A stretch of 64,000 nucleotides of DNA from Pseudomonas sp. Gutcm_11s (GTDB lineage Bacteria; Pseudomonadota; Gammaproteobacteria; Pseudomonadales; Pseudomonadaceae). The notes below the pieces were generated by a model. The model saw only the letters and a list, made by a program, of their open reading frames with translations. It was not told where the DNA came from and ran no database searches. Positions 50,191-58,411 of this stretch are shown here, one piece after another. The translations under genes and the position numbers were made by a program. The stretch spans positions 124,001 through 188,000 of the forward strand of contig NZ_JAQSUW010000016.1 of assembly GCF_028649395.1 (NCBI RefSeq), written 5' to 3'. Every line of letters begins with the position of its first letter. Within the stretch, counting starts at the first letter, position 1.

Positions 50191-53100
50191 CTAGCTCAGG
50201 ACGAACAGGGCGTTGCCGCCGAACTGGGCCTCGAACTGCTCGGCCGGCATCGGCTTGCCGAACAGGTAGCCCTGCACCTCGTCGCAGCCGTGTTCGCGCA
50301 GGAAATCAAGCTGCTCCTGGGTCTCCACGCCCTCGGCGATCACCGCCAGGTTCAGGCTGTGGGCCATGGCGATGATGGCGCGGGCGATCTGCGAGTCCTG
50401 CTCACCACCGGGCACGCCGTCGACGAAGCTGCGGTCGATCTTCAGCACGTCGATGGGGAACTGCTTGAGGTAGTTGAGCGAGCTATAGCCGGTGCCGAAG
50501 TCGTCCACTGCGATGCACAGACCGAGCTTCTTCAGGCTGGCCAGCATCTGCAGGGTCTCGCCGATGTCGCGCATCAGGATCGACTCGGTCAGCTCCAGCT
50601 CCAGGCAGGCTGGCGGCAGCCCGCTGTCGCTGAGGATGCGCGAGATGCGCATGCCCAGCTGGCCGTCGCCGAACTGGCGGGCGGACAGGTTGACCGAGAC
50701 CTTGGGCACGCGCACTTTGGCCTCGTGCCAGGCCTTGAGCTGGCGGCAGGCCTCGCCGATCACCCAGTCGCCGACCTGGACGATCAGGCCCAGCTCTTCG
50801 AGTACCGGGATGAATTCGTAGGGCGCCACCAGGCCGCGACGTGGGTGGTTCCAGCGCAGCAGCGCCTCGACCCCGGTCAGGCGCTTGCCGTCGCTGGCCA
50901 GTTGCGGCTGGTAATAGAGAGCGAACTGTCCCTGCTCCAGGGCGTGGCGCAGGTCGCTTTCCAGCTCCAGGCGCTGCAGGGCGGTGGCGTTCATCTCCGC
51001 CTGGTAGAACTGGAAGTTGTTCTTGCCGCGTTCCTTGGCGTGGTACATCGCCGTGTCGGCGTTCTTCATCAGTTGGCTCAGCTCGTTGCCGTCCTGCGGC
51101 GCCAGGGCGATGCCGATGGAGGCGGTGACGAAGAACTCGCGGCCCTGCAGCACGAATGGCTGGGCCAGGCTGGCGAGGATCTGCTCGGCCACGTGGATGG
51201 CGCGGTTCAGTGCGCCGGCGCGGGTGTTGCGCGGTTGCAGCAGCAGGGTGAACTCGTCGCCGCCCATGCGCGCCACGGTATCGTCCTCGGCGACGCAGGC
51301 AGCCAGGCGCACGGCCACGTCCTTGAGCATGCGGTCGCCGGCGGCGTGGCCGAGGGAGTCGTTGATCGGCTTGAAGCGGTCGAGGTCGAGGAACATCAGC
51401 ACCACCCATTCCTCATGCCGTTCGGCGTGCTGCAGGGCGGTGTGCAGGCGATCCTGGAACAGGGTGCGGTTGGGCAGCAGGGTCAGGGCGTCGTAGTAGG
51501 CCAGGCGGTGGATGCGTTGCTCGCTGGCCTTGCGCTCGCTGATGTCGTTGAAGAAGCACACGTAGCTGGACAGGTCGCCGTCGTCGTCGTGCACGGCGGT
51601 GATGCCGACCCAGGCCGGGAACTGGTCGCCACCCTTGCGCTTGAGCCACAGCTCGCCCTCCCAGCTGCCGTGCTGGTTGAGCTGGTTGACGATGTAGTTG
51701 AGCTGGGCGGCCTGCTGGCGGTCGGCGGTGAGCATGCCGGGCATCTGGTCGAGCACTTCCTTGCTCGCATAGCCGGTGATGCGCTGGAAGGTCTCGTTGA
51801 TGCGCACGATATAGCCGGCCGGGTCGGTCACCAGGATGGCTGCGGTGGAGTGCTCGAATACCGTGGCGGCCATGCGCAGGTCGCGTTCGGCGCGGCGCTG
51901 CTGGGTGATGTCGCGGCCGATGCCGAGCACGCCCTCGAAGTGCTCCTGCTCGTCCCACATCAGCGACAGGCGCATTTCCACGGTGATCTTGCGCCCGTCG
52001 GCGCGCAGGCAGTCGACGACGAAGGGCTTGCCCGCCAGGCGCTCCTGCAGGCCCAGCAGCTTGTCGTGGTCGGCGAGCGAGCTGCGCAGCTCGGCCATCA
52101 GCTGCAGCACGCCGTTCAGCTGCCGCGAGTTGCTGACCGCGCTGAGCACGCCGTGCTCCAGGAACCACTCGGGGCTGTAGCCGAAGAAGGTCTCGGCCGA
52201 CGGGCTGACGTAGTTGAGCTGCATCTCGCTGTTGCTCGACAGGATCAGGTCGCTGATGCCCTCGGCCAGCATCCGGTAGCGCCGCTCGCTGTCGCGCAGG
52301 CTGGCCTGGGCGGCGATCTCGCCGGTGATGTCCTTGGCCACGCCGATCAGGCGGCTGACTCGGCCGTGGCGGTCACGGTTCAGCGCATGCTCGCGCACAT
52401 CGAACCAGTGCCAGCTGCCGTTGCGATGGCGCCAGCGCAGCTGGAACTGCAGCAGCTGGCCTTCGCCGACCACCTTCTGCAGGTTGCGCATGCGCTGGTA
52501 CAGCTCGACGTCGTCCGGGTGGAGGATCTTCTCCCACAGGCGGTCGCCGAGGCGGAACATCTCTTCCTTGCTGTAGCCCAGGTCCGGGCCCAGGCGGTTG
52601 TTGCTGAACATCACCCGCATGGTGCTCATGTCGTGCACGTAGAGGGTATCCGGCACGGCGCGCAGCACATCGGACCAGAAGCGTTCGCGCTCCACCAGCG
52701 ACAGCTCCACGCGCTTGCGGCTGGTTATGTCGTGCACGCTGAGGGTCACCGCATGCAGCTCTTCGCGGCTCTGCGGGAACTGCAGGTTGAGCCACAGGTA
52801 GCGCTCATGGCCCTGCGGCGTGTGCATGCGGCTCTCGACCATCATGTCGTGGTCGCCATCGAGCAGGGCGCTGACCAGCGCATGGCGGGCGCCGCCCTGG
52901 CGCAGCGGCGCCGAGCCGATCAGGTGTTCCCAGAGGTGTTGCGGGCCATCCACGCCGAGCAGCTGCAGGGCGACCTTGTTCACTTCGCTGATGCGGATGC
53001 AGCGCAGCAGCGCGGCATTGCGCGCCTCGTCCTCGGCCAGCCAGGGCAGCAGCTGGCTGCTGTGCTGCAGGTCCTGGGACTCGAGGAAGCCCTTGAGTTC

Positions 53101-54420
53101 GGAGAGATCGAGTACGCAGAGGGCCACGCCGCTGCCCTCGAAAATGTCCTGGTAGCGCCGGCGGGTGTCCTGCAGCACGCGCAGGGCCTGGTGCTGCTCG
53201 GTGACGTCGCGCAGGACCCAGGCGCGGCTCGGCTCGGGGTTGTCGGTGTAGAGCGCGTGGCAGGTGACGTCGAACAGGCGGCGTTCGCCGTCCAGCAGCA
53301 CCTCGACCGGTTCGGTCTGTTCGTGGAAGGCGCTCTCCAGCCAGGGCGCCAGGGCCGGCAACAGCTCCAGCACATGCATCTCGCTGGCGGTGGCTAGGTC
53401 CAGGCCGAACATGCGCTCGGCGCGGGGGTTGAGGTAGCTGATATGGCCGTCCGGCTGGGTGACCAGGACTCGCTCGTCGATCGCGCCCAGGGCGCCGATG
53501 GCGTCCTCCATCGAGCGCCGCGACAGGGCGTGGTAGGCGCGCAGGCGGCTCTGTTCGCGCAGCAGGCCGAACAGGGCGAGCAGGGCCAGCGCGCCACAGA
53601 GGATGAACAGCAGCAGCTTGCTGGCCTGGCGCGGCAGCATCTCGGCGCGTAGGGCCGCAGCATCGAACAGTGGCACCAGCTGCCAGTCGCTCCGCGCCAG
53701 TGGCAGGGCGGCGATGCCGTTGGCCAGCTCGCTGGTGCCGAAGCCCGCGGCGCTGTCGTCGCGCGGTTGGCGCAGCAGCACCTGTTTGCTGCGCGCATCC
53801 TGCAGCATCCAGGGCAGTTGCTTGGACTGCGACGGCAGCCAGTTGTACAGCGCCTCGCTGGTCAGACGCAGACGCCAGCCGCCGCTGCCATCGGGGCGCG
53901 GCAGGTCGAGCTGGATCAGCTTGTCGGCCAGGAAGAAGTGGTAGGGACGATCGGTGGTGAACGGCGTGCTGTCTTGTATGTCGGGCCGGCTGTCGCTCAG
54001 CTCGCGGCCATTGGCATCGAACCAGGCCAGGCTGTGCAGGGCCGGGAAGACGCCACGCAGGTGCATCAGCATCTCCCGCTGGGCGATGGCGTCCAGCGGT
54101 TGCGGGGCATTGCTGGCGAGAAAGGCCTGTCCGGCCTCGGCCTTCATGCGCATGGCCAGGCTCAGGTAGTCGCTGAGCTGGCTGGCGTGGTCCAGGTGGC
54201 GCTGGCGTTCGTTCTGTTCCTGGTTGCTCACCTCCTGCTGCAGCTGCCACAGCAGCAGACCGAGCATCAGCGCTACCAGCAGCGCCAGGATGCCTTTCAG
54301 CGAGCCGCGCGCTGACCTGACGAGCGGGTCGTTGCTGGCGGGGGAGGAGGAGCGCGATAGGGGCAAGCGTTTAACCCTGCTGATAAGGCTGCCGAAGGAG
54401 GCAAGGAGCGGGCGGAACAA
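50191..54420 (-). CDS. morA: MorA-like membrane GGDEF/EAL protein with multiple PAS domains
   Basis: 1409 residues, matching MorA of Pseudomonas in length and order: TM1 (GILALLVALMLGLLLW, about 43-58), a periplasmic sensor (about 65-265), TM2 (LLLFILCGALALLALFGLL), several PAS/PAC domains (about 300-975), then GGDEF (R-M-G-G-D-E-F, GGDEF at 1053-1057) and EAL (E-A-L at 1185-1187, with GVEALLRWNHP and DDFGTGYSSLNYLKQFPID). Both active-site signatures are intact, so it may make and degrade c-di-GMP. The inhibitory I-site RxxD is not present upstream of GGDEF (AEDD instead). MorA controls flagellar timing and biofilm. The only upstream start is a TTG at 54420 right after a TGA, without a ribosome site, so the start is uncertain. 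Confidence 0.92.
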   Translation of the reverse strand: MFRPLLASFGSLISRVKRLPLSRSSSPASNDPLVRSARGSLKGILALLVALMLGLLLWQLQQEVSNQEQNERQRHLDHASQLSDYLSLAMRMKAEAGQAFLASNAPQPLDAIAQREMLMHLRGVFPALHSLAWFDANGRELSDSRPDIQDSTPFTTDRPYHFFLADKLIQLDLPRPDGSGGWRLRLTSEALYNWLPSQSKQLPWMLQDARSKQVLLRQPRDDSAAGFGTSELANGIAALPLARSDWQLVPLFDAAALRAEMLPRQASKLLLFILCGALALLALFGLLREQSRLRAYHALSRRSMEDAIGALGAIDERVLVTQPDGHISYLNPRAERMFGLDLATASEMHVLELLPALAPWLESAFHEQTEPVEVLLDGERRLFDVTCHALYTDNPEPSRAWVLRDVTEQHQALRVLQDTRRRYQDIFEGSGVALCVLDLSELKGFLESQDLQHSSQLLPWLAEDEARNAALLRCIRISEVNKVALQLLGVDGPQHLWEHLIGSAPLRQGGARHALVSALLDGDHDMMVESRMHTPQGHERYLWLNLQFPQSREELHAVTLSVHDITSRKRVELSLVERERFWSDVLRAVPDTLYVHDMSTMRVMFSNNRLGPDLGYSKEEMFRLGDRLWEKILHPDDVELYQRMRNLQKVVGEGQLLQFQLRWRHRNGSWHWFDVREHALNRDRHGRVSRLIGVAKDITGEIAAQASLRDSERRYRMLAEGISDLILSSNSEMQLNYVSPSAETFFGYSPEWFLEHGVLSAVSNSRQLNGVLQLMAELRSSLADHDKLLGLQERLAGKPFVVDCLRADGRKITVEMRLSLMWDEQEHFEGVLGIGRDITQQRRAERDLRMAATVFEHSTAAILVTDPAGYIVRINETFQRITGYASKEVLDQMPGMLTADRQQAAQLNYIVNQLNQHGSWEGELWLKRKGGDQFPAWVGITAVHDDDGDLSSYVCFFNDISERKASEQRIHRLAYYDALTLLPNRTLFQDRLHTALQHAERHEEWVVLMFLDLDRFKPINDSLGHAAGDRMLKDVAVRLAACVAEDDTVARMGGDEFTLLLQPRNTRAGALNRAIHVAEQILASLAQPFVLQGREFFVTASIGIALAPQDGNELSQLMKNADTAMYHAKERGKNNFQFYQAEMNATALQRLELESDLRHALEQGQFALYYQPQLASDGKRLTGVEALLRWNHPRRGLVAPYEFIPVLEELGLIVQVGDWVIGEACRQLKAWHEAKVRVPKVSVNLSARQFGDGQLGMRISRILSDSGLPPACLELELTESILMRDIGETLQMLASLKKLGLCIAVDDFGTGYSSLNYLKQFPIDVLKIDRSFVDGVPGGEQDSQIARAIIAMAHSLNLAVIAEGVETQEQLDFLREHGCDEVQGYLFGKPMPAEQFEAQFGGNALFVLS

Positions 54421-54626
54421 TCAAATAGCATGCCCGGAAAAGCGGCAGAGTGCCATTACTGTCCATCGCCCGGTTTGCCCCGCAGGGTGCATTCCGGTAG
54501 CTTTGCCGCACACGCGTGGGCGCGCGGAGCTATCATGCTCCCTTGCCCAGAGTTTAGCCCCGCCGCACAGGTTGGCGGCACGCTTCCCTCTTCATATCCC
54601 CCAGCTATAAAGCACCAAGGTCATCC

Positions 54627-56294
54627 ATGGCTCAATACGTCTACACCATGCATCGGCTCGGCAAGGTCGTGCCGCCGAAGCGGGAAATCCTCAAGAACAT
54701 CTCCCTGTCGTTCTTCCCGGGCGCCAAGATCGGCGTGCTCGGCCTGAACGGTGCCGGTAAATCGACCCTGCTGCGCATCATGGCCGGCGTCGACACCGAG
54801 TTCGACGGCGAAGCACGCGCCATGCCCGGCATCAACGTCGGCTACCTGCCGCAGGAGCCGCAGCTCGACGCCAGCAAGAGCGTGCGCGAGATCGTCGAGG
54901 AGGCCGTAGGCCAGATCAAGCAGGCCCAGGCCCGCCTGGACGAGGTGTACGCCGCCTACGCCGAGCCGGACGCCGACTTCGACGCCCTGGCCGCCGAGCA
55001 GGCCAAGCTGGAAGCCATCCTGCAGGCCAGCGATGGCCACAACCTGGAGCGCCAGCTGGAAGTCGCCGCTGACGCCCTGCGCCTGCCAGCCTGGGATGCG
55101 CGCATCGAGCACCTGTCCGGTGGCGAGAAGCGCCGCGTGGCGCTGTGCCGCCTGCTGCTGTCGGCCCCCGACATGCTGCTGCTGGACGAACCGACCAACC
55201 ACCTGGACGCCGACTCGGTGGCCTGGCTGGAGCACTTCCTGCACGACTTCCCGGGCACCGTGGTGGCGATCACCCACGACCGTTACTTCCTCGACAACGT
55301 CGCCGGCTGGATCCTCGAACTCGACCGCGGCGCCGGCATCCCGTACGAAGGCAACTACTCCGGCTGGCTGGAGGCCAAGTCCGACCGTCTGGCCCAGGAG
55401 TCCAAGCAGCAGTCGGCCCACGAGAAGGCCATGAAGGACGAGCTGGAGTGGGTGCGCAAAGGCGCCAAGGCCCGCCAGTCCAAGTCCAAGGCCCGTCTGC
55501 AGCGTTTCGAAGAAATGCAGTCGCAGGAGTTCCAGAAGCGCGCTGAGACCAACGAGATCTACATCCCGGCTGGTCCGCGCCTGGGCGACAAGGTCATCGA
55601 CTTCGTCAACGTCACCAAGGGCTACGGCGACCGCGTGCTGATCGACAACCTGTCGTTCAGCATCCCGAAAGGCGCCATCGTCGGCGTGATCGGCGGTAAC
55701 GGCGCCGGTAAGTCGACCCTGTTCCGCATGCTGATGGGCAAGGAAACCCCGGATTCCGGCAGCATCGAGCTGGGCGATACCGTGCAGCTGGCCTGCGTCG
55801 ACCAGAGCCGCGACGACCTGGACGGCAGCAAGACCGTGTGGGAAGCCGTGTCCGACGGCTTCGACATGATCAAGATTGGCAACTACGAAGTTCCGTCGCG
55901 CGGCTACGTCGGGCGCTTCAACTTCAAGGGCGGCGACCAGCAGAAGTTCGTCAAGGACCTCTCCGGTGGTGAGCGCGGCCGTCTGCATCTGGCCCTGACC
56001 CTGAAGCAGGGCGCCAACGTGCTGCTGCTCGACGAACCGTCCAACGACCTCGACGTGGAAACCCTGCGTTCGCTGGAAGAGGCGCTGCTCGACTTCCCTG
56101 GCGCCGCCATCGTGATCTCTCACGATCGTTGGTTCCTGGACCGCGTGGCCACCCACATCCTGGCGTACGAGGATGACTCGCACATCGAGTTCTTCGAGGG
56201 CAACTACACCGAGTACGAAGCCGATCGCAAGAAACGCCTGGGCGATGCCGCTGCGCAGCCGCATCGCGTGCGCTACAAGAAGCTGGCCCAATGA
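54627..56294 (+). CDS. ettA: Energy-dependent translational throttle protein EttA
   Basis: 555 residues, an ABC-F ATPase acting on the 70S ribosome E-site. Two nucleotide-binding domains: Walker A GLNGAGKST and signature LSGGEKRRVALC in the first, GGNGAGKST and LSGGERGRLHLAL in the second, with Walker B LLLDEPTNHLD and LLLDEPSNDLD. The PtIM linker with KGAKARQSKSKARLQRFEEM lies between, and the arm region DEVYAAYAEPDADF precedes the first signature. No membrane helices. Start ATG 54627. Confidence 0.96.
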   Translation: MAQYVYTMHRLGKVVPPKREILKNISLSFFPGAKIGVLGLNGAGKSTLLRIMAGVDTEFDGEARAMPGINVGYLPQEPQLDASKSVREIVEEAVGQIKQAQARLDEVYAAYAEPDADFDALAAEQAKLEAILQASDGHNLERQLEVAADALRLPAWDARIEHLSGGEKRRVALCRLLLSAPDMLLLDEPTNHLDADSVAWLEHFLHDFPGTVVAITHDRYFLDNVAGWILELDRGAGIPYEGNYSGWLEAKSDRLAQESKQQSAHEKAMKDELEWVRKGAKARQSKSKARLQRFEEMQSQEFQKRAETNEIYIPAGPRLGDKVIDFVNVTKGYGDRVLIDNLSFSIPKGAIVGVIGGNGAGKSTLFRMLMGKETPDSGSIELGDTVQLACVDQSRDDLDGSKTVWEAVSDGFDMIKIGNYEVPSRGYVGRFNFKGGDQQKFVKDLSGGERGRLHLALTLKQGANVLLLDEPSNDLDVETLRSLEEALLDFPGAAIVISHDRWFLDRVATHILAYEDDSHIEFFEGNYTEYEADRKKRLGDAAAQPHRVRYKKLAQ

Positions 56295-56311
56295 CCGCGT
56301 GATGCGCTGAG

Positions 56312-56426
56312 TTGGTGCAAAAAAGAATGGGGCTTCGGCCCCATTTTTTATGGGTTAAGCCCTTGGATTTATGATTTTGCACCAAAAAGTTTCATAAAGG
56401 CGTCATTTTGTTCTTTATTGGTGCAA
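56312..56426. promoter_or_regulatory. Three NtrC-like half sites before gdhA
   Basis: TTGGTGCAA at 56312-56320, its inverse TTGCACCAA at 56377-56385, and TTGGTGCAA again at 56418-56426. TGCACCA/TGGTGCA is the NtrC half-site. NtrC-mediated repression of gdhA is reported in P. putida, which fits; the spacing here is my reading. Confidence 0.55.
56319..56349 (+). terminator. Rho-independent terminator after ettA
   Basis: AAAAAAGA, ATGGGGC, TTCG tetraloop, GCCCCAT, TTTTT. The stable UUCG loop and T tract make it strong. Confidence 0.93.
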
Positions 56427-56479
56427 TTTCGATTGTTAGAGTCTCGCCCCCTGAAATATCGAACCAGTGCGGGTGTTTC

Positions 56480-57817
56480 ATGATCCAGTCCGTCGATGCT
56501 TTCCTCTCGCGCCTCAAGCAGCGTGATCCCGATCAGCCCGAGTTCCACCAGGCGGTGGAAGAGGTGCTGCGTTCCCTGTGGCCCTTCCTCGAAGCCAATC
56601 CGCATTATGTGGAGGCGGGTATCGTCGAGCGTATCGTCGAGCCCGAGCGCGCCATCCTGTTCCGCGTGCCGTGGGTCGATGATCGTGGCCAGGTCCAGGT
56701 CAATCGCGGTTTCCGCGTGCAGATGAGCAGCGCCATCGGCCCGTACAAGGGCGGTCTGCGCTTCCATCCGTCGGTGAACCTGGGTGTACTCAAGTTCCTG
56801 GCCTTCGAGCAGGTATTCAAGAACTCGCTGACCTCGCTGCCCATGGGCGGCGGCAAGGGCGGTTCGGACTTCGATCCAAAGGGCCGCAGCGACGGTGAGG
56901 TGATGCGCTTCTGCCAGTCCTTCATGAGCGAGCTGTATCGCCATGTCGGCGCCGATCTCGACGTGCCTGCGGGCGACATCGGGGTGGGTGCACGCGAGAT
57001 CGGCTACATGTTCGGCCAGTACAAGCGCCTGGCCAACGAGTTCACCTCCGTGCTCACCGGCAAGGGGCTGACCTACGGTGGCAGCCTGATTCGTCCGGAA
57101 GCCACCGGCTATGGCTGCGTGTACTTCGCCGAGGAAATGCTCAAGCGCCAGGGGCGCAGCTTCGACGGCCAGCGCGTGGCGATCTCCGGCTCGGGTAACG
57201 TCGCCCAGTACGCCGCGCAGAAGGTCATGGAGCTGGGCGGCAAGGTCATCTCGCTGTCCGACTCCGAAGGCACCCTGTTCGCCGAGGCGGGCCTGACCGA
57301 TGAGCAGTGGCAGTACCTGATGGACCTGAAGAACGTGCGCCGTGGCCGCATCAGTGAGATGGCCGCGCATTTCGGCCTGCAGTTCCTGGTTGGCCAGCGC
57401 CCGTGGAATCTCGTGTGCGACATCGCGCTGCCCTGCGCCACCCAGAACGAGCTGGGCGCCGACGATGCCCGCACGCTGCTGCGCAACGGCTGCATCTGCG
57501 TCGCCGAAGGCGCCAACATGCCGTCGACCCTGGAGGCCGTCGACCTGTTCATCGAGGCCGGCATCCTCTATGCGCCGGGCAAGGCGTCTAACGCCGGCGG
57601 CGTGGCCACCAGCGGCCTGGAGATGAGCCAGAACGCCATGCGCCTGCACTGGACCGCCGGTGAGGTGGACCAGCGCCTGCACGGCATCATGCAGAGCATC
57701 CACCACGCATGCGTGACGCATGGCGAGGAGAATGGCCGGATCAACTACGTGAAGGGCGCCAACATCGCCGGCTTCGTGAAGGTTGCCGACGCCATGCTAG
57801 CCCAGGGCGTGGTCTGA
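56480..57817 (+). CDS. gdhA: NADP-specific glutamate dehydrogenase
   Basis: 445 residues, typical hexameric GdhA length. Makes glutamate from 2-oxoglutarate, ammonia and NADPH. Seen: GPYKGGLRFHPSVNLGVLKF, the catalytic lysine region LPMGGGKGGSDFDPKG, DVPAGDIGVGAREIGYMFG and the Rossmann GSGNVAQYAAQKVMELG. The ATG at 56480 lacks a strong ribosome-binding site but the conserved MIQSVDAFLSRLKQRDP begins there; an upstream in-frame start at 56408 lies in the promoter zone. Confidence 0.96.
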   Translation: MIQSVDAFLSRLKQRDPDQPEFHQAVEEVLRSLWPFLEANPHYVEAGIVERIVEPERAILFRVPWVDDRGQVQVNRGFRVQMSSAIGPYKGGLRFHPSVNLGVLKFLAFEQVFKNSLTSLPMGGGKGGSDFDPKGRSDGEVMRFCQSFMSELYRHVGADLDVPAGDIGVGAREIGYMFGQYKRLANEFTSVLTGKGLTYGGSLIRPEATGYGCVYFAEEMLKRQGRSFDGQRVAISGSGNVAQYAAQKVMELGGKVISLSDSEGTLFAEAGLTDEQWQYLMDLKNVRRGRISEMAAHFGLQFLVGQRPWNLVCDIALPCATQNELGADDARTLLRNGCICVAEGANMPSTLEAVDLFIEAGILYAPGKASNAGGVATSGLEMSQNAMRLHWTAGEVDQRLHGIMQSIHHACVTHGEENGRINYVKGANIAGFVKVADAMLAQGVV

Positions 57818-57833
57818 TCCCACGCGCTGCCCG

Positions 57834-57858
57834 AAGGCCGCCATCTGGCGGCCTTTTT
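57834..57858 (+). terminator. Rho-independent terminator after gdhA
   Basis: AAGGCCGCC, ATCT, GGCGGCCTT, TTT. Clear stem and T tract, 17 bases after the gdhA stop. Confidence 0.92.
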
Positions 57859-58005
57859 CATGGGCGCCATTTATTCCACCGTCGGAAAGCACTGCTCGCG
57901 GGCCGCTCAGGTTGCCGCTGCTTCTGGTGTGCAAGGCTTGATCGGAGTCAGTACGCCGCGGGCAATCGGGGCCACACTGAAAGAAAGGCCACCAGGAGCT
58001 TCGCC

Positions 58006-58332
58006 ATGACCAGCTTCGATCCCCGAGCCGCTCTGGATGGGCTGTATGACGAGTACAGCCGCCGCGCCAATGCCATCCGCCACGACCTCGGTCTGCAGCG
58101 CAGCGCTGATTTCGCCGAACAGGCCGGCGAGCGGCAGAATGACGAGGTGCTGAATGCCCTGCTGGTGGAGGCCGAGGCGGGCCTGCGACTGGTCGGATTG
58201 GCGCGTCTGCGCCTGGCCGACGGCAGTTACGGTACGTGCCAGCGCTGCGGTGAAATGATCGAGCCAGCGCGGCTGCAGGCCCTGCCGGCGGCGGAATTCT
58301 GCCTCGCCTGTGCCGATCGCGCGCCGCTCTGA
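58006..58332 (+). CDS. TraR/DksA-type zinc-finger protein
   Basis: 108 residues from ATG 58006 after AGGAG. A helical N-terminal half (coiled-coil-like YDEYSRRANAIRHDLGLQRSADFAEQAGERQNDEVLNAL) is followed by LARLRLADGSYGTCQRCGEMI and EFCLACADRAPL, i.e. a C-x2-C-x17-C-x2-C zinc finger of the DksA family. It lacks the acidic DxxDxA tip of DksA in clear form, so direct action on RNA polymerase is uncertain. A longer in-frame reading from inside gdhA is a shadow. Confidence 0.88.
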   Translation: MTSFDPRAALDGLYDEYSRRANAIRHDLGLQRSADFAEQAGERQNDEVLNALLVEAEAGLRLVGLARLRLADGSYGTCQRCGEMIEPARLQALPAAEFCLACADRAPL

Positions 58333-58411
58333 ACGGCGCCTTGCCAGCGGCGCCGGGGCAGCGCCATTATGGAGTCACCTCGCGGCTAGACCGCTTCGAT
58401 AAGGACTTCCG

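Noticed and set aside
50119..53397. 1092-codon plus-strand frame across morA
   Set aside because: A shadow of morA codons, with no domain or ribosome site.
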